Positions 1 to 8,083 of a stretch of 64,000 nt of DNA are shown here, piece by piece (the stretch's first letter is position 1; each line of letters opens with the position of its first letter). Below the pieces are notes generated by a model that did not search any database, had not been told where the DNA came from, and saw nothing but the letters and a program-made list of their open reading frames with translations. Both the position numbers and the translations under genes were made by a program. This DNA is from Actinacidiphila yeochonensis CN732 (lineage in GTDB: Bacteria; Actinomycetota; Actinomycetes; Streptomycetales; Streptomycetaceae): contig NZ_JQNR01000005.1 in the NCBI RefSeq assembly GCF_000745345.1, forward strand, positions 3,534,001-3,598,000. The letters are read 5' to 3'.

Positions 1-2
1 AC

Positions 3-560
3 CTGCTGCCGGGCACCAACGGTATGACGCACATCGAGTCGCAGACCGCCTGGAACCAGTACAAGGCCGCCTTCATCCCCTGCGGCGCCTGGCTGGAGAA
101 CGAGCAACTGAAGGCCACACCCTCGGACTTCGAGATGACCTTCATGCCGATGCCCTCGCTCCCCGGTGACAAGCTGCCCTTCGACGCCCTGCGCGGCGGT
201 GCCAACGAGCCGTTCATCGTCCCGAAGAAGGCCAAGAACGCGGCCGGCGGCATGGAGTTCATGCGCGTCATGCTCAGCAAGGCGGGTGCCACCTCCTTCG
301 CGCAGAGCGCCAACTCCCTGACCGTGGTGAAGGACGGCATCGGCGACGACGTCCAGCTCCGGCCGGGCACCAAGTCCACCGTGACCGCGCTGAAGGCGGC
401 CGGCGCCAACGTCTTCAACCCGACCTACCTGCAGACCGCCAGCTCGCTGGACGTCGACATGGGCAATGCCAGCTCGGAGCTGATGGCCAACCGCATCAAG
501 CCCGACGAGTGGCTGAAGCGGGTCAAGGCGGCCACCGTGAAGGCCAAGAAGGGTTCCTGA
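3..560 (+). CDS. ngcE: NgcE, sugar-binding lipoprotein of ABC importer (C-terminal part)
   Basis: The 5' end lies outside the window; about 185 C-terminal residues are present, ending at TGA 558-560. The fold region is that of a carbohydrate ABC solute-binding protein (COG1653 type), with the typical loop around GGANEPFIVPKKAKN and a Lys-rich tail. It is assigned to NgcE because it directly precedes two permease genes matching NgcF/NgcG and a Rok7B7-type regulator, an arrangement known in Streptomyces. NgcE captures N-acetylglucosamine/N,N'-diacetylchitobiose outside the membrane. No ATPase gene is in the operon; in Streptomyces such importers share the MsiK ATPase encoded elsewhere. The family call is secure; substrate identity is by homology and context. 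Confidence 0.8.
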   Translation: MLPGTNGMTHIESQTAWNQYKAAFIPCGAWLENEQLKATPSDFEMTFMPMPSLPGDKLPFDALRGGANEPFIVPKKAKNAAGGMEFMRVMLSKAGATSFAQSANSLTVVKDGIGDDVQLRPGTKSTVTALKAAGANVFNPTYLQTASSLDVDMGNASSELMANRIKPDEWLKRVKAATVKAKKGS

Positions 561-567
561 CATCGTC

Positions 568-612
568 GGGCGGCGGCGCGGCCGGAGCACACGTCCGGCC
601 GCGCCGCCGCCC
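568..612 (+). terminator. Very stable hairpin between ngcE and ngcF
   Basis: Two perfect 19-base arms (568-586 and 594-612) flank a 7-base loop, starting 8 bases after the ngcE stop and ending 37 bases before the ngcF start. It has no U-tract. A hairpin here typically protects the binding-protein mRNA end and reduces read-through, so that binding protein exceeds permease. Pairing is seen directly; the role is inferred. Confidence 0.75.
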
Positions 613-648
613 ACCCCGGATTCGCAGCGGAGCAGACCAGGGGCAGCA

Positions 649-1584
649 ATGAGAAGAAACAGTAAGTACCCCTTTATCGTGGGATTCCTCATCGTCCCCG
701 TCGCCTTGTACGCAGCGCTCGTGCTGTGGCCGTACATCCAGACGATCGGCTACTCGTTCACCGACTGGTCGGGCGAGTCGCAGAAGATGAACTTCGTCGG
801 TTTCAAGAACTACACGACGCTGTTCTCCGACACCGTCTTCCGGCAGGCGCTGTGGCACAACATCCTGCTGCTGATCTTCCTGCCGGTGATCACGATCCTG
901 CTGGCGCTGTTCTTCGCCTTCCTGCTCAACGTCGGAGGGCGTGGCGGCACCGCCGGAATCCACGGCGTGCGCGGCTCCGCGTTCTACAAAGTGGTCTTCT
1001 TCTTCCCCCAGGTGCTGTCGGTGGCCATCCTGGTGGTGCTCTTCGAGGCCGTCTACCGAAGCGACAGCGGCGGACTGCTCAACGGCATCCTGATCAAACT
1101 CCACCTGGAGAACGCCGACAAACCGATCGAGTGGCTGAGCGACCCGAGCCTGGTGCTCTGGTGCATTCTCGCCATCCTGGTCTGGTCCGGCGTCGGGTTC
1201 TACCTGGTGCTGTTCTCGGCGGCGATGCAGTCGATCCCGAAGGAGATCTACGAAGCCGCGCTGCTGGACGGCTCCGGTCGCGGGCAGACCTTCTTCAGGG
1301 TCACGATGCCCCTGCTGTGGGACAGCATCCAGACGGCCTGGGTCTATCTGGCCATCGCGGCCATGGACGCCTTCGCGCTGGTGTCCGCGCTGACCCCGGG
1401 CGTCTCCTACGGCGGCGGCCCGGACCACCACAGCGAGGTGCTCTCCACCGTCCTGATGCGCAACTTCCTCTACGCGGGGAAGAGCGGTTACGCCTGCGCC
1501 ATGGGCGTCATCATCCTCCTGCTCACCCTGATCCTGTCCATCGTCACGCTCCGGGTCACCCGGCGCGAGCGCATCGAGTTCTGA
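649..1584 (+). CDS. ngcF: NgcF, sugar ABC transporter permease
   Basis: A 311-residue integral membrane permease of the MalF/binding-protein-dependent family that forms half of the membrane channel for N-acetylglucosamine/chitobiose import. A first hydrophobic segment at about residues 8-30 is followed by further helices. The cytoplasmic EAA loop (EAALLDGSGRGQTFF, about 202-216) that docks on the ATPase is intact. ATG is chosen with GGAG/GGGG-type sequence just upstream; length is normal. It is the first permease of an ngcE-ngcF-ngcG set, 88 bases after ngcE across a strong hairpin, with ngcG 14 bases downstream. Confidence 0.85.
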   Translation: MRRNSKYPFIVGFLIVPVALYAALVLWPYIQTIGYSFTDWSGESQKMNFVGFKNYTTLFSDTVFRQALWHNILLLIFLPVITILLALFFAFLLNVGGRGGTAGIHGVRGSAFYKVVFFFPQVLSVAILVVLFEAVYRSDSGGLLNGILIKLHLENADKPIEWLSDPSLVLWCILAILVWSGVGFYLVLFSAAMQSIPKEIYEAALLDGSGRGQTFFRVTMPLLWDSIQTAWVYLAIAAMDAFALVSALTPGVSYGGGPDHHSEVLSTVLMRNFLYAGKSGYACAMGVIILLLTLILSIVTLRVTRRERIEF

Positions 1585-1598
1585 ACCGGGGGCGCGAG

Positions 1599-2534
1599 AT
1601 GAGCACACCCACCATGGAGTCCCCCGCACCCGGACTGCCCGAGGAGCCGGTCGCGCCGCAGCAGCGGACAGCGGCCAAGCAGGCTCGGTTCGCCGACAGC
1701 GGCAGGGTCCTCAACGTCTTCTCCCACGGCTTTCTGATCCTGTGGGCGATCATGATCGTGCTGCCGCTGGCGTGGATCGTGATCAGCTCCTTCAAGACCG
1801 ACGGTCAGATCGGCGGCAGCGCCTGGACCTGGCCGCACCACTGGTCGTTCGACGTCTTCCAGCGGGCCTGGAACAAGGGAATCGGCGGATTCCTGCTGCA
1901 CACCGTGGTCGTGATGGTCTTCTCGGTGACCCTCACCATGCTCTTCGGCGCGATGGCCGCCTACGTCCTTTCGCGCTACGAGTTCCCGGGCAACCGCTTC
2001 CTCTACTACCTGTTCGTCGCCGGCGCGATGTTCCCGGTGTACCTGGCCCTGGTGCCGCTGTTCTTCATGGTGAAGAACCTCGGCATGCTCAACACCTACC
2101 AGGGTCTGATCCTCGTCTACATCGCCTACTCGCTGCCGTTCACCGTCTTCTTCCTGCACTCGTTCTTCCGGACGCTGCCGACGGCGATTCACGAGGCGGC
2201 CATGATCGACGGCTGCTCGCACTCCCGGGCGTTCTTCCAGGTCATGCTCCCCATGGCCAAGCCCGGCCTGATCAGCGTCGGCATCTTCAACGTACTCGGC
2301 CAGTGGAACCAGTACATCCTTCCGCTGACCCTCATGCAGAAGCAGACCGGTAGCGACCACGACCGGTCGGTGCTGACCGAGGGCCTGATGAACCTCGCGC
2401 TGCAGCAGGGCTACGCCGGCGACATGCCGGCCCTCTTCGCCGGTATGACCATCGCCATGATCCCGGTCCTCGTGGTCTACCTCTCGTTCCAGCGGCAGGT
2501 GCAGGCCGGCCTGACCGCGGGCACCATGAAGTGA
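1599..2534 (+). CDS. ngcG: NgcG, sugar ABC transporter permease
   Basis: A 311-residue MalG-type permease and the partner of NgcF. A 45-residue hydrophilic N-terminus precedes the first helix (about 47-67). The EAA loop (EAAMIDGCSHSRAFF) is present near residue 203, and the C-terminus has the usual QRQVQAGLTAG ending of MalG-like subunits. The ATG lies in GCGCGAGATG, 14 bases after the ngcF stop, so the two are co-transcribed. The transcript ends at a strong hairpin at 2623-2652. The substrate call rests on similarity to NgcG and on its neighbours. Confidence 0.85.
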   Translation: MSTPTMESPAPGLPEEPVAPQQRTAAKQARFADSGRVLNVFSHGFLILWAIMIVLPLAWIVISSFKTDGQIGGSAWTWPHHWSFDVFQRAWNKGIGGFLLHTVVVMVFSVTLTMLFGAMAAYVLSRYEFPGNRFLYYLFVAGAMFPVYLALVPLFFMVKNLGMLNTYQGLILVYIAYSLPFTVFFLHSFFRTLPTAIHEAAMIDGCSHSRAFFQVMLPMAKPGLISVGIFNVLGQWNQYILPLTLMQKQTGSDHDRSVLTEGLMNLALQQGYAGDMPALFAGMTIAMIPVLVVYLSFQRQVQAGLTAGTMK

Positions 2535-2622
2535 CCGGCGCGAGCATGGGAACGACCCTTGAGGGGAATGCCCCGGGGGGAAGGTGACGAAGGGGCGGCC
2601 CCCACCGCCCGTACGCCCGCGT

Positions 2623-2652
2623 CCAGCGGCCCCGCACACGCGGGGCCGCTGG
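2623..2652 (+). terminator. Intrinsic terminator hairpin after ngcEFG
   Basis: Perfect 13-base arms (2623-2635, 2640-2652) with a 4-base ACAC loop, 89 bases after the ngcG stop and before the separate rok7B7 gene. It lacks a T-run, as is usual in Streptomyces terminators. Confidence 0.75.
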
Positions 2653-2847
2653 TCCGCGTTCGGGGTGTCGGGCCGTAATGGGGCGGCTCTGCCCCTTGAC
2701 GGGACATCATCGGAAACACTCAACTTAGAGTTCACATGTTGTAGACGACGGGGTCTCGCCGGTGTGAGCAGAGCCGCATCGGCCTTCCGGCCTCGTCCCG
2801 TGCGGGCCGCCGGGCCTCGGTCCGGCCGCCGGGCAGGAGTGGATGAC

Positions 2848-4050
2848 GTGGAGACTCCGGGATCGCAGTCGTCGCTGCACCGGGCCAACCTGGAGCGGGT
2901 GGTGCGGGCCGTCCGGCTGGCCGGATCGCTCACCCAGGCGGAGATCGCGCGTACCACCGGCCTGTCGGCCGCGACGGTGTCGAACATCGTCCGCGAGCTC
3001 CGGGACAACGGCACGGTGCAGGTCACGCCGACCTCCTCGGGTGGTCGGCGGGCCCGCAGCGTGGCGCTGTCGGGGGACGCCGGGATCGTGGTCGGCGTCG
3101 ACTTCGGCCACTCCCACCTGCGGGTGGCCGTCGGCAACCTCGCCCACCAGGTGCTGGCCGAGCAGTCCGAGCCGATCGACGTGGACGCCTCGGCGGCGGA
3201 GGGCTTCGACCGGGCCGAGCAGCTGGTGGACCGGCTCGTGCGGTCCACCGGGGTCAGCCGGGACAAGGTGCTCGGCGTGGGCCTGGGCGTGCCCGGCCCG
3301 ATCGACGTCGAGTCCGGCACCCTGGGCTCCACGGCGATCCTGCCGGGCTGGAGCGGCCTCAACCCGCGCCAGGAGCTCTCCGGCCGGCTCGGCGTGCCCG
3401 TCCAGGTGGACAACGACGCCAACCTCGGCGCCCTCGGCGAGCTGGTGTGGGGCGCCGGGAGGGGGGTGCGCGACCTCGCGTACATCAAGGTGGCCAGCGG
3501 TGTCGGCGCCGGCCTGGTGGTCGACGGGCGGATCTACCGCGGCCCCGGCGGCACCGCCGGGGAGATCGGCCACATCACCCTGGACGAGGCCGGGCCGGTC
3601 TGCCGCTGCGGCAACCGCGGCTGCCTGGAGACCTTCACCGCGGCCCGCTACGTGCTGGAACTGCTCCGCGGCAGCCACGGCGACCAGCTCACCATCCCCA
3701 AGATGGTGCAGCTGGGACGGGAGGGGGACCCGGGATGCCGCCGGGTGATCGGCGACGTCGGGCGGCACATCGGAATGGGCGTGGCCAGCATGTGCAACCT
3801 GCTCAACCCGAGCCGGGTGGTGCTCGGCGGAGACCTCGCGGAGGCGGGGGAGCTGGTGCTGGGGCCGATCAGGGAGTCGGTGTCGCGCTACGCCATCCCC
3901 AGCGCCGCACAGCGGCTGTCGGTGATGCCGGGGGCGCTCGGGGCGCGGGCCGAGGTACTGGGCGCACTGGCCCTGGTCCTCAGCGAGTTGGGGGACTCCA
4001 CCCTGCTCGACGGGAACACCTCGGTCGATACTCCGGCATTCTCCGCGTAA
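2848..4050 (+). CDS. rok7B7: Rok7B7-type ROK family transcriptional regulator
   Basis: About 400 residues. It has an N-terminal winged helix (about 10-70, SLTQAEIARTTGLSAATVS) and a sugar-kinase-like ROK domain with the DNDANLGALGE segment and the zinc motif CRCGNRGCLE. In S. coelicolor, Rok7B7 affects xylose transport, carbon repression and antibiotic production and sits between ngcEFG and xylFGH, exactly as here. GTG 2848 is chosen because AGGAG (2835-2839) lies 8 bases upstream; GTG 2839 in the same frame is an alternative. A TTGACG at 2696-2701 may be part of its promoter. The ligand is unknown from sequence. Confidence 0.85.
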   Translation: METPGSQSSLHRANLERVVRAVRLAGSLTQAEIARTTGLSAATVSNIVRELRDNGTVQVTPTSSGGRRARSVALSGDAGIVVGVDFGHSHLRVAVGNLAHQVLAEQSEPIDVDASAAEGFDRAEQLVDRLVRSTGVSRDKVLGVGLGVPGPIDVESGTLGSTAILPGWSGLNPRQELSGRLGVPVQVDNDANLGALGELVWGAGRGVRDLAYIKVASGVGAGLVVDGRIYRGPGGTAGEIGHITLDEAGPVCRCGNRGCLETFTAARYVLELLRGSHGDQLTIPKMVQLGREGDPGCRRVIGDVGRHIGMGVASMCNLLNPSRVVLGGDLAEAGELVLGPIRESVSRYAIPSAAQRLSVMPGALGARAEVLGALALVLSELGDSTLLDGNTSVDTPAFSA

Positions 4051-4067
4051 CCGAGCGTTCACGCAGC

Positions 4068-4096
4068 TAACGAGACGTGCCGTTGCCATCTCGTTA
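4068..4096. promoter_or_regulatory. Inverted repeat upstream of the xylF-like gene, candidate ROK operator
   Basis: TAACGAGA (4068-4075) and TCTCGTTA (4089-4096) are perfect inverted arms 13 bases apart, about 90 bases upstream of the sugar-binding gene and directly after rok7B7. The AT-richer arms stand out from the local GC. The position suits an operator for Rok7B7 or autoregulation; no binding evidence is available here. Confidence 0.45.
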
Positions 4097-4108
4097 AGTG
4101 TTTACTTC

Positions 4109-4125
4109 TTGACGACACCCGTCAA
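4109..4125 (+). promoter_or_regulatory. Promoter-like palindrome upstream of the xylF-like gene
   Basis: TTGACG (4109-4114) and CGTCAA (4120-4125) form a short palindrome. The left arm resembles a -35 element, and another TTGACT lies at 4132-4137. This AT-richer stretch, 60-80 bases before the start codon, is the likely promoter/operator zone. No convincing -10 was identified. Confidence 0.35.
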
Positions 4126-4187
4126 CCGGAGTTGACTCACTCGCACCTCGGCCGCGGTGTTGCGGCCCTGTCAGGGAGGCAACCTCA

Positions 4188-5273
4188 ATGAACGCAATGA
4201 CGCGTCGGATTGTCATCGGCACGGCAGCGGTGTCGATGGCGCTCACCATGGCCGCGTGTGGCAAGGCGGGTGGCAGCAGCTCCGGCAAGGATAACAAGTC
4301 CATCGGCATCCTCCTGCCGGACAACGTGACGAACCGTTACAACCAGTTCGACAAGCCCTTGATGGAGAAGAAGATCAAGGAGCTCTGCTCGGACTGCAGC
4401 ATCTCCTACGACGACGCCGGCGGTGACCCCAACAAGCAGGCGCAGCAGGTCAACACCATGGTCACCAAGGGTGTCAAGGTGCTGATCCTCGACCCGCAGG
4501 ACTACGTGGCGATCAAGTCCTCGGTCGAGAACGCGGTGAAGAAGGGCGTCAAGGTCGTCGCCTACGACCGCTTCGCCGAGGGCCCGGTCTCGGCCTACGT
4601 CTCGTACGACAACGAGAAGATCGGTGAACTCCAGGGCCAGGCGCTGCTGGACGCCATGGGTCCCGCCGCCACCCCGTCGAGCAAGATCGTCATGATCGAC
4701 GGCGACCCGTCCGACCCGAACGCCGCCCAGTTCAAGGCCGGCGCGCACAAGGCCCTGGACGGCAAGGTCAACATCGCCTACGAGCAGACCGGCCTGTGGA
4801 AGGACACCGAGGCCAACAAGAAGATGTCCGCGGCCATCACCTCCCTGGGCGCGAAGAGCATCGCGGGCGTGTACTCCGCCAACGACACGATGGCCGGCGG
4901 TATCGCCACCGCGCTCAAGGGCGCCGGCATCAACCCGCCGCTGACCGGTCAGGACGCCGAACTCACCGGCCTCCAGCGGATTCTGACGGGCACGCAGACC
5001 TCCACCATCTACAAGCCGTACGCGCCGGAGGCCAACGCCACCGCCGAGATCGCGGTCGACCTCATCGAGGGCAAGGACTTCAAGTCGATCACGGACACCA
5101 CCGCCACCAGCGGCTCGGGCCAGTCCGTGCCGGCCCACCTGATCGGCGCCACCTCGGTGACCAAGGCCAACATCAACAGCACCGTCATCAAGGACGGCCT
5201 GTACAAGGTCTCGGACCTGTGCTCCGCCGAGTTCGTCGCGGCGTGCAAGGCGGCCGGTATCAGCGTCAGCTGA
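4188..5273 (+). CDS. xylF: XylF-like sugar-binding lipoprotein
   Basis: 361 residues. A lipoprotein signal with a hydrophobic core ends in the lipobox MAACGK (Cys24), so the mature protein is tethered outside the membrane. The rest is a periplasmic-binding-protein-type ribose/xylose domain (Peripla_BP_4): IGILLPDNVTNRYNQF at the start and the SANDTMAGGIATAL helix near residue 228. It delivers a pentose, probably xylose, to the XylG/XylH complex encoded downstream. ATG follows GGGAGG with 8-base spacing. A weak hairpin (5334-5366) separates it from the ATPase gene, a common way to overproduce the binding protein. The exact sugar is inferred. Confidence 0.82.
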   Translation: MNAMTRRIVIGTAAVSMALTMAACGKAGGSSSGKDNKSIGILLPDNVTNRYNQFDKPLMEKKIKELCSDCSISYDDAGGDPNKQAQQVNTMVTKGVKVLILDPQDYVAIKSSVENAVKKGVKVVAYDRFAEGPVSAYVSYDNEKIGELQGQALLDAMGPAATPSSKIVMIDGDPSDPNAAQFKAGAHKALDGKVNIAYEQTGLWKDTEANKKMSAAITSLGAKSIAGVYSANDTMAGGIATALKGAGINPPLTGQDAELTGLQRILTGTQTSTIYKPYAPEANATAEIAVDLIEGKDFKSITDTTATSGSGQSVPAHLIGATSVTKANINSTVIKDGLYKVSDLCSAEFVAACKAAGISVS

Positions 5274-5333
5274 TGAAGCGTCACCCGCGGTCCGAGTGAG
5301 GGCCGCCGCCTCCCGCAGAGCCTGTCCGGCGCT

Positions 5334-5366
5334 CCCGCCCCACCACCACCCCGCTGCCGGGGCGGG
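5334..5366 (+). terminator. Intercistronic hairpin between xylF and xylG
   Basis: Arms CCCGCCCC (5334-5341) and GGGGCGGG (5359-5366) pair across a 17-base loop, 60 bases after the binding-protein stop. It probably stabilises the upstream message or attenuates; it is weaker than the other hairpins here. Confidence 0.45.
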
Positions 5367-5554
5367 GCGCCGGACGGAAGGCGGCTGCGAGGGCGGCTGG
5401 TCGGAGCCGGCCGGCGGGTCACCGGGGAACGGGGGCGTCGTGCCCCCTCCCCGTACAGTTCTGTCATGTGTGCTGCCCAAGCAGCGCCCCCTCCGCGGCT
5501 GTTCACGAACGCCGCGGCATCCCCGCCGGTCAGGCGGCGAAGGAGATGGTTCAC

Positions 5555-6334
5555 GTGTCCGCTACGCCCGTGCTGGCGTTGCGCGGAGTCTCCAAGCGAT
5601 TCGGTGCGGTCCAGGCCCTCACCGACGTCGAACTGGAGGTCCATGCCGGAGAGGTTGTCGCCCTGGTGGGTGACAACGGTGCCGGCAAGTCCACCCTTGT
5701 CAAGACGATCGCGGGTGTCCACCCGATCGACGAAGGCCAGATCGAGTGGGAGGGCAAGCCGGTCGACATCAACCGGCCGCAGGACGCCCAGCACCTCGGT
5801 GTCGCCACCGTCTACCAGGACCTCGCGCTCTGCGACAACCTCGATGTAGTCGGCAACCTCTTCCTCGGCCGGGAGCTGCTCCGCGCGGGCGCCCTGGACG
5901 AGGTCACGATGGAGAAGCGCAGCCGCGAGCTGCTCGACACCCTCTCCATCCGCATCCCCAGCGTCCGCATCCCGATCGCCAGCCTCTCCGGCGGTCAGCG
6001 CCAGGTGGTGGCGATCGCCCGCGCGCTCATCGGCGAGCCCAAGATCGTCATCCTCGACGAGCCCACCGCCGCCCTCGGCGTCGAGCAGACCGCTCAGGTC
6101 CTCGACCTGGTCGAGCGGCTGCGCGAGCGCGGCCTCGGCGTCATCCTCATCAGCCACAACATGGCCGACGTGATGGCGGTCGCGGACACCGTGAGCGTGC
6201 TGCGGCTGGGCCGCAACAACGGTTCCTTCGACGTGAAGACGACCACCAACGAAGAGATCATCGCCGCTATCACCGGTGCCACGGACAACGCGGTGACCCG
6301 TCGGCGCGCGCGCAACACGGAGGCGGCCAAGTGA
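5555..6334 (+). CDS. xylG: XylG-like sugar ABC transporter ATPase (single domain)
   Basis: 259 residues with one complete nucleotide-binding domain: Walker A GDNGAGKST (about 37-45), signature LSGGQRQ, Walker B IVILDEPTAALG and the switch His in LISHNM. It powers sugar import with XylH. Unlike E. coli XylG/RbsA, which carry two fused ATPase domains, this protein has one, so it should act as a homodimer, as in other actinobacterial transporters of this type. GTG 5555 is preferred over ATG 5546 because AGGAG (5541-5545) abuts the ATG but is 9 bases from the GTG. Its stop overlaps the xylH start (GTGA). Confidence 0.85.
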   Translation: MSATPVLALRGVSKRFGAVQALTDVELEVHAGEVVALVGDNGAGKSTLVKTIAGVHPIDEGQIEWEGKPVDINRPQDAQHLGVATVYQDLALCDNLDVVGNLFLGRELLRAGALDEVTMEKRSRELLDTLSIRIPSVRIPIASLSGGQRQVVAIARALIGEPKIVILDEPTAALGVEQTAQVLDLVERLRERGLGVILISHNMADVMAVADTVSVLRLGRNNGSFDVKTTTNEEIIAAITGATDNAVTRRRARNTEAAK

Positions 6335-7620
6335 GCAGCGACAAGACCACCGCGGGCACCTCCACCACGGAGGAGGTCCCTCCGCCGGCCGTGCCGGCGA
6401 TCGACCCCCGACTGCTGGTCCGCGAGCAGGGCCTCGCCGGCTACTGGACGGAGTTCAGGCGCCGGATCAAGGGCGGTGAACTCGGCTCGATGCCCGTCAT
6501 CGCGGCCCTGATCATCATCGTCATCGTCTTCCAGCTGGCCAACGACCGCTTCCTGAGCGCCAACAACATCAGCAACATCGGCTACTACCTGGCCGGCACC
6601 GGCATGCTGTCCATCGGCCTGGTGTTCGTGCTGCTGCTCGGCGAGATCGACCTGTCGGTCGCCTCGGTCAGCGGTCTGGCCGCCGCGATCTTCGCGGTGT
6701 TCACCACCAGCCACGGGATGAACCTGTGGCTGGCGGCCCTGCTGACCCTCGTCATCGGTGCGCTCATCGGAGCCTTCCACGGCTTCTTCCTGGCCAAGGT
6801 CGGCGTTCCCGCGTTCGTGGTCACCCTCGCCGGCTTCCTCGGCTGGAACGGCTACATGCTGTGGCTGCTCCGCAAGACCGGCAGCATCTCGATCGCGGAC
6901 AAGGGCCCGATCAAGATCATGGACCAGAACTCCTACTTCATGAACTCCGACGTCGCCGGCGCCTACATCCTGGCGACCGTCGGAGTCGCGCTGATGCTCG
7001 GCACCTCGCTGTTCGACCAGGCCCGCCGCCGCAAGGCCGGTGTGCCCTTCCGGGCCACCAGCGAGATCATCCTGCGCACGGCGCTGGTGGCGATCGTCTC
7101 CTACGGCGTCGCGATCGTGCTGAACAACTACAACGGTGTGCCGAACTCCCTGGTGATCTTCCTGGTCGTCCTGGTGATCTGCGACTTCGTGGTGCGCCGC
7201 ACCACCTTCGGCCGCAAGGTCTTCGCCCTGGGCGGCAGCCTTGAGGCGTCCCGCCGAGCCGGTATCAGCGTGCCGGCCGTGCGGATCGCGGTGTTCTCCC
7301 TCGCCGGCGGCTTCGCGGCCCTGGGCGGCCTGTTCCTCGCGGGGCAGATCCAGACCGCCAACACCCAGGCCGGCAGCGGCAACGACCTGATGCTCGCCAT
7401 CGCGGCAGTGGTCATCGGCGGCACCAGCCTCTTCGGTGGCCGCGGCAGCATCTGGTCGGCGCTCATCGGCGGCCTGGTGATCACGTCCATCCAGACCGGT
7501 CTCGACCTGCTCAACATGGACCAGTCGATCCAGTACATGATCACCGGCGCGGTGCTGCTGGCCGCGGTGATCATCGACTCGGTCTCCCGCCGCACCCAGC
7601 GGTCCTCCGGCCGGGCCTGA
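6331..7620 (+). CDS. xylH: XylH-like sugar ABC transporter permease
   Basis: 429 residues. A hydrophilic N-terminus (about 55) is followed by roughly ten membrane helices of the BPD_transp_2 (RbsC/XylH) family, including the family segment GEIDLSVASVSGLAAA and the C-terminal GRGSIWSALIGGLVI. GTG 6331 overlaps the xylG stop by four bases, indicating translational coupling. The long insertion with charged RRRKAG between helices is typical of XylH and distinguishes it from shorter RbsC. Two hairpins follow the stop. Confidence 0.85.
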   Translation: MSSDKTTAGTSTTEEVPPPAVPAIDPRLLVREQGLAGYWTEFRRRIKGGELGSMPVIAALIIIVIVFQLANDRFLSANNISNIGYYLAGTGMLSIGLVFVLLLGEIDLSVASVSGLAAAIFAVFTTSHGMNLWLAALLTLVIGALIGAFHGFFLAKVGVPAFVVTLAGFLGWNGYMLWLLRKTGSISIADKGPIKIMDQNSYFMNSDVAGAYILATVGVALMLGTSLFDQARRRKAGVPFRATSEIILRTALVAIVSYGVAIVLNNYNGVPNSLVIFLVVLVICDFVVRRTTFGRKVFALGGSLEASRRAGISVPAVRIAVFSLAGGFAALGGLFLAGQIQTANTQAGSGNDLMLAIAAVVIGGTSLFGGRGSIWSALIGGLVITSIQTGLDLLNMDQSIQYMITGAVLLAAVIIDSVSRRTQRSSGRA

Positions 7621-7632
7621 CCCCGGCGCGGC

Positions 7633-7657
7633 GCGGCCGGCCCCCGGGGCCGGCCGC
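7633..7657 (+). terminator. Terminator hairpin after xylFGH
   Basis: Perfect 12-base arms (7633-7644, 7646-7657) around a single central base, 12 bases after the xylH stop. Confidence 0.7.
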
Positions 7658-7679
7658 ACTCCGCGCCGCAGCCCCTGAC

Positions 7680-7719
7680 GCCCGCCGGGCGGCCCCGTCA
7701 CCCGGGGCGCCCGGCGGGC
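7680..7719 (+). terminator. Second hairpin after xylFGH
   Basis: Arms 7680-7691 and 7708-7719 are perfectly complementary over 12 bases, and the stem extends inward with one bulge. Together with the hairpin at 7633-7657 it forms a tandem terminator isolating dxs. Confidence 0.65.
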
Positions 7720-8083
7720 GTGCCGCGTTCCGGGGCCGCCGGCGGGCCGGGCTCCGCAGCGCCCTCCCGGGCTTTCCAGCGCTCTCCGGTGCTCTCCCGG
7801 CTCCCCGGGCAGGGCGGGGCCGCGCGGAGGCCGCTCCCCGCCCGGTCGGGCGGGTGGACGGCGGGGCCGCCCGGCCGCCATACCGGACATGTGCTCGAAT
7901 TGCCTGCCGGACACCTGGCTGAAGGCGGGCCCCGCCACTCGTCCCACGAGGTGGCGTCCGCCCGGGTGACCCGTCTCGCATGGGTCGGCCGCCGCGCCGA
8001 TAACCGGAACACTAGACTCGCTCCAGGCCAAAGGCGGCCCACGCCGAGCGTGACAGGCAGACGACAGGAAGAGGAGGCACGGG
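7720..8083. other. Gene-free stretch upstream of dxs
   Basis: No coding region is convincing: the open frames here lack coding-type third-position bias agreement and have no homology that I recognise. The last 100 bases become less GC-biased and should hold the dxs promoter; AGGAGG at 8072-8077 is the dxs ribosome binding site. Confidence 0.5.

Noticed and set aside
523-1629. Long minus-strand open frame antisense to ngcF
   Set aside because: Its composition (Asp/Gln/His/Arg-rich) is the mirror of coding GC bias; ngcF on the plus strand has clear family motifs.
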